Source: a virus. From it: a stretch of DNA of 23,291 bases. The translations under genes and the position numbers were made by a program. The stretch is taken from the IMG/VR virus record IMGVR_UViG_3300044629_000496, positions 1-23,291 of that record; one strand, given 5' to 3'. Position 1 is the stretch's first letter. Every line of letters starts with the position of its first letter. Positions 6,151-13,317 of the stretch are shown piece by piece. The notes below the pieces were generated by a model. The model saw only the letters and a list, made by a program, of their open reading frames with translations. It was not told the DNA's origin and ran no database searches.

Positions 6151-8021
6151 TGAAACACATCGTCTTTGACCTCGAGATATTCGCTAACCGTTTCCTGTTC
6201 TGCGGGCGAGTATTAGAGAATCGTAATCTAATCGTGATCTGGGGTCATCAACCGGACGCGATTGAACGGTTGCGCGAAGTCATGAGCAGCCCCTGCACAT
6301 TTGTCAGCTTCAATGGTCGTCGGTTTGATCTACCTGTGACGTCGGCTTTCTTGTCGGGTATGAAACAAGAGTTGCTCAAGAAGATGTCTAACGACATCAT
6401 TGAGAAGGAGGTTCAGCCGTGGCAGGTGTACCGCAAGCTTCGGCTTGAAGAGCTGAAGGTTGATCACATCGATTTGATAGACGTAGCGCCGGGAACATTC
6501 TCGTCGTTAAAAGCGTATGGCTCCCGCATGCACACGCGCTGGCTGAAGGACATACCGTTCGACCACAACGCGGAACTAACGGATGAGCAGTGTGTAGAGG
6601 TAGAAGCGTACTGCATTAATGACCTCGACACGACGGAGGAGCTGTTCAACAAACTCAAACTTGAGATACAGCTGCGTGTAGAAATGGGTGAGAGGTACGG
6701 TGAAGACTTCCGTAGCAAGTCTGATTCGCAAATGGCTGAGGCGGTGTTCGTCAAGAAGCTCAACATGACGCGAACGAAGTCCATTGTGCCAGAGTTTGTG
6801 ACATACAAGACTCCTCACTTTGTGAAGTTTGATTCAGCGGAGCTAACCAACATCGCTAAGAGGATTGAGGAGCATGAGTTCCTCGTCGATCAAGCAACTG
6901 GTCATGTGATTTTCCCATCGTTCTTGAAAGACAAAATCAAACTTGGCGCCGGTGAGTATCAAATGGGTGTGGGAGGTCTTCACTCAACGCACGACAAGAA
7001 AATATGCCATGTTTCGACAGATGACTACATCGTGGTGGACTTGGACGCGGCGTCGTACTACCCGATGATCGCAATACTGTGCAAACTGATTCCACAGAAC
7101 ACTGGAGAGAAATTCATACAGGTCTACAAGGAGATGATTGACCAGCGTCTCGAAGCCAAGCGACTGTGGAAGGCTGCTGAGAAAGTCAATGATGAAAAGA
7201 CGATCAAGGGGCAAAAATCTATTGCGGACACGCTGCGTATTTCCGTCAATGGAACGTTCGGTAAGACCGCATCGCGTTGGTCGCCGTTGTATTCTCCTGA
7301 CCTGATGATAGCCATCACGATCACTGGACAGCTCACGCTTCTGAGCCTCATTGAGAAGCTAGAAGCCGTTGGTGTGACGACCCTATCAGCAAACACGGAC
7401 GGTATTGCTATTGGCGGTTCTCGCGTGGCTATGGAGCGCGTTCTTAACGTCGTGAGCGAGTTTGAAACGATGAGCGGGTTCGAGTTTGAGTATACCCCCT
7501 ACCGCGTGTTGGCGATAAAAGACGTCAACAATTATATCGCTGTCAAGAAGAATCGAAAGGTCAAGTCGAAAGGTATCTATGCCGAACAAAGCCTATCCAA
7601 AAACCCCAACGCTCAAGTCTGTTCAGAAGCAGTGTCGAACTGGCTTGCGTTCGGGACTCCCCTTCAAGACACTATCCGGAAGTCAAGTGTCGAGGGGTTT
7701 CTCAGCGCTCGTTCGGTTACGGGAGGAGGCAAACAGGGTGATATATACTTGGGTCGCGTTGTCAGATGGTACAATTCCACTGATGCATCACTACCTCCAC
7801 TGACGTATGTCAAGAATGGAAACAAGGTGCCCAAGACCGACGGCGCTAGAGCCTACATGATTCTGGAGAAAGAGTTGCCGAAGGACTTAGACTATCAATG
7901 GTACTACAAAGAAGCAATCAACATCGCGATAAACGTAGGAGCAGGTGAGTTTCTCACAGAGGAAGAAAGACAGTTGGTTGCTCCCCCTCCAAAGGTGAAG
8001 AAGACAAAGGTGAAATCATGA
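6150..8021 (+). CDS. Family B DNA polymerase with 3'-5' exonuclease domain
   Basis: This 623-aa protein is the likely phage replicase. The exonuclease domain has VFDLEIF (D7, E9), FVSFNGRRFDLP (N55, D60) and YCINDLDTTEEL (Y154, D158). The polymerase domain has motif A VVDLDAASYYP (D297, YYP 303-305), motif B with K356 and SVNGTFGK (365-372), and motif C ANTDGIAI (D417). The first Asp of the usual DTD in motif C is Asn, while the second, essential one is kept. The short motif A to motif B distance leaves no room for the TPR1 insertion of phi29-type enzymes, so protein priming is unlikely. The tail is Lys- and Pro-rich. It lies directly downstream of nucleotide-modification genes and would have to accept modified dUTP. 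Confidence 0.9.
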   Translation: MKHIVFDLEIFANRFLFCGRVLENRNLIVIWGHQPDAIERLREVMSSPCTFVSFNGRRFDLPVTSAFLSGMKQELLKKMSNDIIEKEVQPWQVYRKLRLEELKVDHIDLIDVAPGTFSSLKAYGSRMHTRWLKDIPFDHNAELTDEQCVEVEAYCINDLDTTEELFNKLKLEIQLRVEMGERYGEDFRSKSDSQMAEAVFVKKLNMTRTKSIVPEFVTYKTPHFVKFDSAELTNIAKRIEEHEFLVDQATGHVIFPSFLKDKIKLGAGEYQMGVGGLHSTHDKKICHVSTDDYIVVDLDAASYYPMIAILCKLIPQNTGEKFIQVYKEMIDQRLEAKRLWKAAEKVNDEKTIKGQKSIADTLRISVNGTFGKTASRWSPLYSPDLMIAITITGQLTLLSLIEKLEAVGVTTLSANTDGIAIGGSRVAMERVLNVVSEFETMSGFEFEYTPYRVLAIKDVNNYIAVKKNRKVKSKGIYAEQSLSKNPNAQVCSEAVSNWLAFGTPLQDTIRKSSVEGFLSARSVTGGGKQGDIYLGRVVRWYNSTDASLPPLTYVKNGNKVPKTDGARAYMILEKELPKDLDYQWYYKEAINIAINVGAGEFLTEEERQLVAPPPKVKKTKVKS

Positions 8022-8320
8022 GTAAAGCATGGGTGGTGTTTGAAGATAAGAAGCGAGACTACGCAGCGGTGGATGACTTTGGAGAGATGAAGGTGATCTA
8101 CGGATCCATCGACAGGAACTTCGATCCTGAGGCAGCTATTCAACATGCGCGTCGCACGCTGAGGAATTATGAGGAGGACGATTTCCTTGTGATGTCCGGC
8201 GACCCAGCGCTGTGTTCCATTTGCGTGTGCGTTGTCGCTGAGAAGTTCGGCGTATGTAAGATTTTGAGATGGGATCGGAACCTCTTGAACTACACTCAAA
8301 TGATTTTGGATTTCGATTAA
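8018..8320 (+). CDS. Hypothetical protein, 100 aa
   Basis: It overlaps the DNA polymerase stop as ATGA and is the last gene before the promoter region at 8327. The protein alternates acidic and hydrophobic stretches (WVVFEDKKRDYAAVDDFGEMKVIYGSIDR is the N-terminal part, residues 5 onward) and looks like a small alpha/beta domain. Two Cys in SICVCVV (about 67-73) sit in a hydrophobic strand. There is no signal peptide and no recognisable catalytic motif. The coupling suggests a polymerase-associated or regulatory role, but no function can be assigned. Confidence 0.7.
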   Translation: MSKAWVVFEDKKRDYAAVDDFGEMKVIYGSIDRNFDPEAAIQHARRTLRNYEEDDFLVMSGDPALCSICVCVVAEKFGVCKILRWDRNLLNYTQMILDFD

Positions 8321-8326
8321 AAAGAC

Positions 8327-8339
8327 TAGCGTTACGCTA
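8327..8339. repeat. Inverted repeat TAGCG-TTA-CGCTA, possible operator
   Basis: This perfect 5-bp inverted repeat has a 3-nt centre and covers the -35 position of the putative promoter. A direct repeat of the same half-site (TAGCG TAGCG, 8355-8364) lies just after the -10 box. The arrangement fits a repressor or activator binding site; no regulator gene is recognised in the window. Confidence 0.4.
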
Positions 8340-8355
8340 AAATTTAGGTTATACT
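8327..8355 (+). promoter_or_regulatory. Putative promoter (sigma70-like spacing) upstream of the recombination operon
   Basis: A TATACT -10 box (8350-8355) sits inside TAGGTTATACT, with TAGCGT 17 bp upstream (8327-8332) in the -35 position. The same TAGCGT and TAGGTTATACT elements recur at 13257-13286 with 18-bp spacing, again in a non-coding gap before a gene. The -35 differs from TTGACA, so this may be a phage-modified or activator-dependent promoter. It lies 44 nt before the ATG at 8399, which has its own AAAGGAG. Confidence 0.6.
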
Positions 8356-8398
8356 AGCGTAGCGGTAGAAATAGCACCATAACGTAAAGGAGAATTAC

Positions 8399-9142
8399 AT
8401 GGCTGCAGATTGGAAAGCGTCACTGGTCGTCGGTAAGCAGGAATTGCCTCCGCGCATATGCGTGTACGGCCCCCACGGTATCGGAAAAAGCACTTTCGCG
8501 GCGGCGTTCCCGAAACCTATCTTCATCTCGACGGAAGACGGATTGTCATCGCTGGATGTGACTTCGTTCCCGAAGGCTGCGAAGGTGGATGACGTGGTCG
8601 GGGCTATTCGTACGTTGATCAAGGAGGATCACGACTTCAAGACGGTGTGTATTGATTCCGTTGATTGGTTGGTGGAACCTCTGATTTCGGAAGATATCAA
8701 GGGTAAGTACGATGAGAAGGAGCGCGGGTACGGCAAAGAGCAGGTGTTCATCGCCGAATCCTTCCGCGAGATTCTTGAGGGGCTGAACGTCCTGCGCAAG
8801 AAGCGGAGTATGAATATCGTGATGATCGCTCATTCGGCCATCACACGCTTCGAAGACCCCAGGACGGAGCCTTACGACAGGTATCAGCCCAAGCTACCCA
8901 ACCGTTGCAACGCATTAATGCAGGAGTGGGTGGATATCCTGGCGTTCGTGAACTACAAAGTCCTCATCAAGAAGGCTGATGTCGGTTTCAACAATACGGT
9001 GTCACGCGGTATCACCACCGGCGAGCGCCTGTTGCACTTCGTTGAGAACCCTGCGTTCTTGGCAAAGAATCGCTACGCTTGTCCGGATACGGTCGAGCTG
9101 AGCTACACTGAGCTCGAAAAGCTCGTTCCTATTTCTAAGTAA
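8399..9142 (+). CDS. AAA/RecA-fold ATPase, Sak4/AAA_24-like recombination protein
   Basis: This 247-aa protein is the first gene after the promoter, with AAAGGAG 8 nt before its ATG. Walker A is GPHGIGKST (24-32), Walker B is TVCIDSVD (82-89, D86), and IVMIAHS (about 139-145) resembles the sensor strand of RecA-fold proteins. The length and the KxxxRICVYGPHGIGKST start are typical of the phage AAA_24 group, which includes Sak4-type single-strand annealing or recombinase proteins. These act on ssDNA during phage recombination and replication, usually next to an SSB. A DUF669 SSB-like gene follows 12 nt downstream, supporting that role. It could also be a helicase-loader-like ATPase. Confidence 0.8.
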   Translation: MAADWKASLVVGKQELPPRICVYGPHGIGKSTFAAAFPKPIFISTEDGLSSLDVTSFPKAAKVDDVVGAIRTLIKEDHDFKTVCIDSVDWLVEPLISEDIKGKYDEKERGYGKEQVFIAESFREILEGLNVLRKKRSMNIVMIAHSAITRFEDPRTEPYDRYQPKLPNRCNALMQEWVDILAFVNYKVLIKKADVGFNNTVSRGITTGERLLHFVENPAFLAKNRYACPDTVELSYTELEKLVPISK

Positions 9143-9154
9143 GGAGAAACAAGC

Positions 9155-9712
9155 ATGGCAAATTTCGATTGGGACAACAACGATTACGATGACGTCACTG
9201 ACTTTGCGATCATTCCGGAAGGTACTGAAGTCCGCATGAAGTGCACCGAAGCCGAAGACAAAGAAACCAGCACCGGCGGTGAAATGATCGCTGCCACTTT
9301 CGTCATCATCGAGGGTGAGCACAAGGGTCGCAAGATTTGGCAGAACTTCAACACCGTCAATAAGAGCGAGAAGGCTCAGAACTTCGGCCGTCGCATGGTG
9401 GCTGGCTGGGCGCGTGCAGCAGGCAAGCCGAATGCCAAGAACACCGACCAGCTGTTGGAAGTTCCGTTCTGGGCGAAGCTGGGTATTGAAGCCGGAACCG
9501 GTCAGTACAAGGACAAGAACACCATCGCGTCCTACCTGATCCCGGAAGAAGGTGGCGGCGCTGCTCCGGCCCCAAAGCCGGCAGCTCCGAAACCTGCGAC
9601 CAAAGAGCCGGTTACCGAGAAGGAGACCTCTGCTACTGCGGAATCGAAACCTGCAGCGCCTGCCCCTTCTAAGCCAGCTACCGGCGGCAAGAAGGCCCCT
9701 TGGGACGACTGA
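9155..9712 (+). CDS. DUF669 protein, probable single-stranded DNA-binding protein
   Basis: This 185-aa protein has AAGGAGA before its ATG. Residues 1 to about 130 form a beta-rich domain (FDWDNNDYDDVTDFAIIPEG, then GEHKGRKIWQNFN and AQNFGRRMVAGWARAAG) matching the phage DUF669 family. A long Pro/Ala/Lys linker follows and ends in an acidic, aromatic tip (KAPWDD). That layout, a globular domain with a flexible linker and acidic tip, copies bacterial SSB, where the tip recruits partner proteins. It lies between the AAA ATPase and a terminator, so it probably coats ssDNA and loads the ATPase. Its low-complexity linker has the high GC and regular codons of a well-expressed gene. Confidence 0.75.
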   Translation: MANFDWDNNDYDDVTDFAIIPEGTEVRMKCTEAEDKETSTGGEMIAATFVIIEGEHKGRKIWQNFNTVNKSEKAQNFGRRMVAGWARAAGKPNAKNTDQLLEVPFWAKLGIEAGTGQYKDKNTIASYLIPEEGGGAAPAPKPAAPKPATKEPVTEKETSATAESKPAAPAPSKPATGGKKAPWDD

Positions 9713-9727
9713 TAAGAGTTCTCTAAT

Positions 9728-9755
9728 AGAGCGCCGGAGCAATCCGGCCTCTTTT
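9728..9755 (+). terminator. Rho-independent terminator after the SSB-like gene
   Basis: The stem GCCGGA/TCCGGC (9733-9738 with 9743-9748) closes a GCAA tetraloop. It extends with AGAG/CTCT across one bulged C, and TTTT follows at 52-55 of the same line (9752-9755). It lies 16 nt past the SSB-like stop and within the 122-nt gap before the next gene. Because the downstream genes have no promoter that I can see, it probably lowers rather than abolishes their transcription. Confidence 0.75.
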
Positions 9756-9834
9756 GATGAGGGGGGCTTTTCGGGCTTGGGTTTCTAGAGCCTTCTGGAA
9801 GTGTCGGGAGGTCCCTCTTCAAAGGAGAAACAAA

Positions 9835-10317
9835 ATGATAGGCGAATACAAGTTGGAACATACAGAGGACGACGATACTGATCCACTGTATCCGTTGTCT
9901 GAACTTCAGCAGAAGGTTGCAAGACGGCATCAGGTGTTCCCGATTGATTCCTGCCGCGCCTACGCCACGCTGGTCGACGACGCGGGTGTTCATCACCGTG
10001 TGCTGCATTGCACCTTTATCTTCCGCATGAATGGAAAGAAGACGGTGGAAAAGGTCAGGACTATCTGCAACGCCATGTGGGCGCAGTTGTGCGAAAGGTT
10101 CCCCGAAGGGTCGGTGGTGGTGTGGCGGGTGCGCCCTACCATTGAAGAGCAGGATGTCACGGAAACCTGCGAAGCCTGTGGGCAGAGCATTCATGACCCG
10201 AAGTTCTACACCTACGGTCGGATGCGCATCGGGTGTCTTGGTAGGGAAAGTCCAACGCTCGGTGAGTTGTACCAAGACGGGATGGTCGTTCCAACGCTTA
10301 CACTAAAGGACACGTGA
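9835..10317 (+). CDS. Hypothetical protein with a Cys motif, 160 aa
   Basis: The ATG at 9835 is chosen over the one at 9754 because it has AAAGGAG 8 nt upstream and because the extra N-terminal segment would run through the terminator region. The protein begins with an acidic stretch (EDDDTDPLYP). The middle part (residues 45-105) is beta-rich with many Val and Arg. Near residues 115-140 is CEACGQSIHD followed by GRMRIGCLG, a C-x2-C and a later single Cys that could form part of a zinc site. It shows no known family and no membrane segment. It follows the terminator, so its expression may depend on read-through. Confidence 0.65.
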   Translation: MIGEYKLEHTEDDDTDPLYPLSELQQKVARRHQVFPIDSCRAYATLVDDAGVHHRVLHCTFIFRMNGKKTVEKVRTICNAMWAQLCERFPEGSVVVWRVRPTIEEQDVTETCEACGQSIHDPKFYTYGRMRIGCLGRESPTLGELYQDGMVVPTLTLKDT

Positions 10318-10319
10318 CC

Positions 10320-10538
10320 ATGGCCGCACCAATGTTTGGAGTCTACGACCCCTATAGGGCTCAGCTCGAAGCTCAAAGTCAATCGCAGTACGAGCGAGCG
10401 ATGCGGGATATGCAGACGAATCTGCAGATGAATCAGTTGTACGCTCAACAATACGCGGGTCAACCCCCGCTACAAGCAGTAGAACCACCCAAACCGAACC
10501 GCAAGGTTCTTCTTTTACTCACCAAGAAAGGAAGTTGA
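10320..10538 (+). CDS. Hypothetical Gln-rich small protein, 72 aa
   Basis: The ATG at 10320 lies 9 nt after AAAGGA; an in-frame GTG at 10314 is too close to that site. The N-terminal 50 residues are Gln-, Met- and Tyr-rich and predicted helical (RAQLEAQSQSQYERAMRDMQ), followed by a Pro-rich stretch and a basic, hydrophobic end (KVLLLLTKKGS). It resembles a fragment of a virion protein in composition, but it sits among replication genes. No family is recognised. Confidence 0.5.
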   Translation: MAAPMFGVYDPYRAQLEAQSQSQYERAMRDMQTNLQMNQLYAQQYAGQPPLQAVEPPKPNRKVLLLLTKKGS

Positions 10539-10541
10539 ATC

Positions 10542-10829
10542 ATGGCATTCCAAATCAAGCCGTTCAAGGAACTGGTAGCACTGACCAAAGAGAAGTTGGA
10601 TGAGGCCCTTATTCCACTTCGTGTTCGCGGTGCCAAAGCAAAGGCCGAGGGCGAAGTGATCAAGCTCGAGGAGAAGCTCATCAGCCTCGAGACTAAGATC
10701 AACGAAGCCTGCGCTCAGAAAGATCTGAACTTCAACGGCATCGGCGACCTGATGGACGACTACGACATCACCGAGCGCCGTCTGGCGCAGATCAAGGACC
10801 TCGTCGAAGCCCTGTTCCCCGAGAAGTAA
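10542..10829 (+). CDS. Hypothetical helical protein, 95 aa
   Basis: It has AAAGGAAG before its ATG and is followed one base later by the next gene. The sequence is nearly all charged helix with heptad-like hydrophobics (EVIKLEEKLISLETKINEA, about residues 38-56) and probably forms a coiled coil. Codon use is GC-rich at third positions, like the SSB-like gene, and suggests good expression. Small coiled-coil proteins next to recombination genes may be scaffolds or regulators, but no function is assigned. Confidence 0.7.
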   Translation: MAFQIKPFKELVALTKEKLDEALIPLRVRGAKAKAEGEVIKLEEKLISLETKINEACAQKDLNFNGIGDLMDDYDITERRLAQIKDLVEALFPEK

Positions 10830-10830
10830 C

Positions 10831-11223
10831 ATGCCAGTCTTCCACACCTCGGTACTCGCACGTGACATTGATGAGCAGCTCCACTACAAGGGCTACTCAG
10901 AGGTGCGATTCCCTGATACGGGCATCAGGTTTGAGGTCAGGAAAGGGAATGGTGTTATTGTTCATCGTGGGACATACGCACACCCTATGCAGTCGCACTG
11001 GGATCCGGCTCTAGATCAAACGCTGTTTACCGTATCCTTCGACAATGTTAAGTGTCGCGCAGTACAGGAGGAGGGCTTCGAAGGTATGGCTCGGTTCGAG
11101 GTGTACTCCGATGGTTACGATGATCAACTGGAGGCGTATGGGTACACCTCAGACTACATGCGCGGAGTATCCCCATCTCCCCCAACGGATAGACGAAAAC
11201 AGGCGCTCTTGTTATGCCAGTAG
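10831..11223 (+). CDS. Hypothetical protein, 130 aa
   Basis: The ATG lies one base after the previous stop. The protein is mostly beta and aromatic (GYSEVRFPDTGIRFEV, then VIVHRGTYAHP and FEVYSDGYDDQLEAYGY), and ends in a Pro- and Arg-rich tail. It has no Cys cluster, membrane segment or catalytic pattern that I recognise. It overlaps the next gene by 10 nt. Confidence 0.65.
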   Translation: MPVFHTSVLARDIDEQLHYKGYSEVRFPDTGIRFEVRKGNGVIVHRGTYAHPMQSHWDPALDQTLFTVSFDNVKCRAVQEEGFEGMARFEVYSDGYDDQLEAYGYTSDYMRGVSPSPPTDRRKQALLLCQ

Positions 11224-11477
11224 AAGATCATCCTATAGATCCCCGCACCCAGAAGACAGGTCACCGTCCCGGGTGTTGGGATCGTCAGCCGTTGGCTTGG
11301 GGTTACTGGGCTATGGACGGATGGACAACTAGAGAGCAGTTCATTCCTTTGCACAACGCTGGGATGAATATCAGCGTCGCTCAACCAAACATGGTGAAGG
11401 TGAAACACAACATGTCTACCGACTGCCGCTCTGACGATCCCGCATGCACGGGATGTTGCAATTTCAAGGAGGTTTGA
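11214..11477 (+). CDS. Hypothetical protein with C-terminal Cys cluster, 87 aa
   Basis: It overlaps the previous gene by 10 nt, and its TGA shares a base with the ATG of the exonuclease gene (TGATG). The N-terminal half is Pro- and Trp-rich (GCWDRQPLAWGYWAMDGW). The last 20 residues carry four Cys (STDCRSDDPACTGCCNFK) that may bind a metal. Close coupling to a Cys-rich nuclease is notable, but a functional link is not shown. Confidence 0.6.
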   Translation: MPVEDHPIDPRTQKTGHRPGCWDRQPLAWGYWAMDGWTTREQFIPLHNAGMNISVAQPNMVKVKHNMSTDCRSDDPACTGCCNFKEV

Positions 11478-12319
11478 TGGCTGTTATTCCAAGTGTCACC
11501 GACAACCAAGTCCTCGTCAACAGGATCTATGAGTCGTATGAGAAGGCAAACAAGGGTCGCTTCCGGCTGACACGTATCGGAGCGTCCGGCATCGGTGAGG
11601 AGTGCGCACGCGCTGTCTGGTTTGACTGGCGAGGCGCTGTTGACGAGTCCATCGAAGGTCGTGTCTTGCGCCTGTTCAAAACAGGATTCATTCAAGAAGA
11701 TCGCATGTTGGAGGATCTGAAAAATGCCGGTCTCGAAGTGTGGGGGCATGACGCCAACGGCGAGCAATGGACATACACCGACGCCAATGGTCATTTCGTC
11801 TGTAAGCTGGACGGAGTCGTCAAAGGTGTTCCCGGCGCTGAGAAGACGGCGCACACGTTGGAGATCAAGACTTCCAACAAAAAGGGATTCGATGAGATGG
11901 TGAAGCTCGGTGTCCAGAAGTCAAAGCCGATGCACTACGCTCAGATGCAAGCCGGTATGCATTGCTCGGGAATCCACCGTGCTTTGTACATCATGATTTG
12001 TAAAGACAACGAAGGACTTCACATAGAAAGGGTGGTGTACGATGCCGAGGAAGCGGAAAAGCTCTTTGAACGAATCCGGGTCGTCATGGCCTCTAGCACT
12101 CCACCTGTTCGGATTACAGAGAAACCCAACGACTGGCGTTGTAAGTACTGCGACAACAAAGCAGTCTGCTGGGAAGGTGCGCCGACGCTCCAGCACTGCC
12201 GCACGTGTCAGCATTCCTCAGCTGTGGAGAATGGCGAATGGGCATGCGGATTGATGAACACCATTCTTGATTCAGAGGCGCAGTTGAAAGGCTGCGAGCA
12301 CTGGGTGGGAATTCTATGA
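11477..12319 (+). CDS. Cas4-like PD-(D/E)XK exonuclease with Fe-S type cysteines
   Basis: The ATG at 11477 (280 aa) has AAGGAGG 6 nt upstream and overlaps the previous stop; an upstream in-frame ATG at 11444 lacks this. The nuclease core is visible as E74 (TGFIQEDRM), D112 (CKLDGVV), E129-x-K131 (LEIKTS) and Q156/Q158 (HYAQMQAG). One Cys before the core (C43, IGEECAR) and C-x2-C-x5-C after it (C222, C225, C231) match the 4Fe-4S pattern of Cas4 and AddB-type nucleases. Four further Cys (C241, C244, C257, C273) form an extra C-terminal cluster. It would resect DNA ends to feed the SSB/Sak4-like pair. No CRISPR array is present, so this is a phage recombination nuclease, not an adaptation gene. 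Confidence 0.8.
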   Translation: MAVIPSVTDNQVLVNRIYESYEKANKGRFRLTRIGASGIGEECARAVWFDWRGAVDESIEGRVLRLFKTGFIQEDRMLEDLKNAGLEVWGHDANGEQWTYTDANGHFVCKLDGVVKGVPGAEKTAHTLEIKTSNKKGFDEMVKLGVQKSKPMHYAQMQAGMHCSGIHRALYIMICKDNEGLHIERVVYDAEEAEKLFERIRVVMASSTPPVRITEKPNDWRCKYCDNKAVCWEGAPTLQHCRTCQHSSAVENGEWACGLMNTILDSEAQLKGCEHWVGIL

Positions 12320-12783
12320 CTCGCTTCGTCGGAATTGATCCTGGCGTGACTGGCGCGGTCGCTTGGCTGGAAGCCGGCAGCTGCCACGTCTGGGATATAC
12401 CGACGATATTCAAGGGGTCAGGTTTCGTCAAGCAAGAAATTGATGCGGCGGCGCTCTTTCACCATCTGTACCAATGGCGCGAGGGAGCCGTAGGAGCACT
12501 GGAGCGCGTCAATGCGATGCCCGCCCAAGGAGCTGCCAGCACATTCAGTCTTGGGGACTCGTTTGGCGTTTGTCGAGCGTGTATGGCGTCCGCCGGTATC
12601 TCGACTCAGTACGTGTTACCTTCTGTATGGAAGAAGTATTTTGGGCTGACGAGTAACAAAGAAGAAAGTCGCGCCCTCGCCGTAAAGATGTATCCGAAAG
12701 CGGAATTGCACTTGAAGAAATATGTCGATCGAGCGGAAGCTCTTCTGATCGCGACATACTTAATGGAGACGCACCATGGTTAA
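12316..12783 (+). CDS. RuvC-like Holliday junction resolvase
   Basis: This 155-aa protein overlaps the exonuclease gene as ATGA. It has the RNase H-fold RuvC pattern: FVGIDPGVTGAVAWL with D8, ALERV with E63, a glycine-rich middle (MPAQGAASTFSLGDSFG) and YVDRAEALLIA near the end with D138 and E141. RuvC-type resolvases cut four-way junctions symmetrically. In phages they resolve recombination or replication branches before packaging. The length fits RuvC (about 170 aa). It completes a recombination set with the ATPase, SSB-like protein and exonuclease. Confidence 0.85.
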   Translation: MTRFVGIDPGVTGAVAWLEAGSCHVWDIPTIFKGSGFVKQEIDAAALFHHLYQWREGAVGALERVNAMPAQGAASTFSLGDSFGVCRACMASAGISTQYVLPSVWKKYFGLTSNKEESRALAVKMYPKAELHLKKYVDRAEALLIATYLMETHHG

Positions 12784-13225
12784 GCCATTCACTACCGAAA
12801 CTGCCGCAAAGGCTCGCGAAGCCTCCGATGCCCAACGTGAAATCTATACTCGCAAGTTTATGGAGGATGATCAGTGGGTGGAGCTCGCGAAACGCGCTGG
12901 CATTCATCTTCCGATGTTCTACGCTCGTCCGTCTGACTCAGCGATCAAGAATACGCTTCGTCGTCTTGGTGTTCCGTGGGAGCTCTACCTTGAGGCGTAC
13001 GGATGGAAGAGTGCCGACCACTTCGAGACGCTGAACCCGCGATACAGCATGCGACCCCTGACCGGCTTGATTCTGGAGCTCTGGGATGAGCAGCAGCGGT
13101 TGAAGGATTCGTGCGGCGACGCGGCAGATGCTCGTGGAGTTAAGTTGGGCGACGAGAAGCCTAAGAAGATGAAGTTCCCACGCGGAGTTCCCAAGGGTAA
13201 GCGTCCGCCAATCCCAGTGGATTAG
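12776..13225 (+). CDS. Hypothetical protein with basic C-terminus, 149 aa
   Basis: It overlaps the resolvase by 8 nt. The centre (SAIKNTLRRLGVPWELYLEAYG, residues 54 onward) looks like a short helical DNA-binding segment, and the tail is Lys-, Arg- and Pro-rich (from KPKKMKFPRG to KGKRPPIP). A basic tail of this kind would suit nucleic acid binding. No catalytic residues or known family are seen. It is the last gene of this operon, before the second promoter. Confidence 0.65.
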   Translation: MVKPFTTETAAKAREASDAQREIYTRKFMEDDQWVELAKRAGIHLPMFYARPSDSAIKNTLRRLGVPWELYLEAYGWKSADHFETLNPRYSMRPLTGLILELWDEQQRLKDSCGDAADARGVKLGDEKPKKMKFPRGVPKGKRPPIPVD

Positions 13226-13256
13226 TATTTTAGCTACGCCTATTAAAAAGTTTAAT

Positions 13257-13286
13257 TAGCGTCGCGAAGGGATTGTAGGTTATACT
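13257..13286 (+). promoter_or_regulatory. Second putative promoter, same core as the one at 8327
   Basis: TAGCGT (13257-13262) is 18 bp before TATACT (13281-13286), itself inside TAGGTTATACT (13276-13286), the exact 11-mer found at 8345-8355. A direct repeat TAGCT-CA-TAGCT follows at 13287-13298, echoing the TAGCG repeats after the first promoter. It lies in the 92-nt gap after the last recombination-operon gene and precedes the accessory gene string. Confidence 0.6.
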
Positions 13287-13317
13287 TAGCTCATAGCTTG
13301 ATAACTGGGAGTAACCT

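Noticed and set aside
9002-9742. Long minus-strand open frame (246 aa) opposite the ATPase and SSB-like genes
   Set aside because: It is an Arg/Leu/Gly-rich shadow of GC-rich coding sequence and crosses the terminator region.
11477-12319. Cas4-like nuclease as part of a CRISPR system
   Set aside because: No repeat array, cas1, cas2 or effector gene is present, and the gene sits among phage recombination genes.
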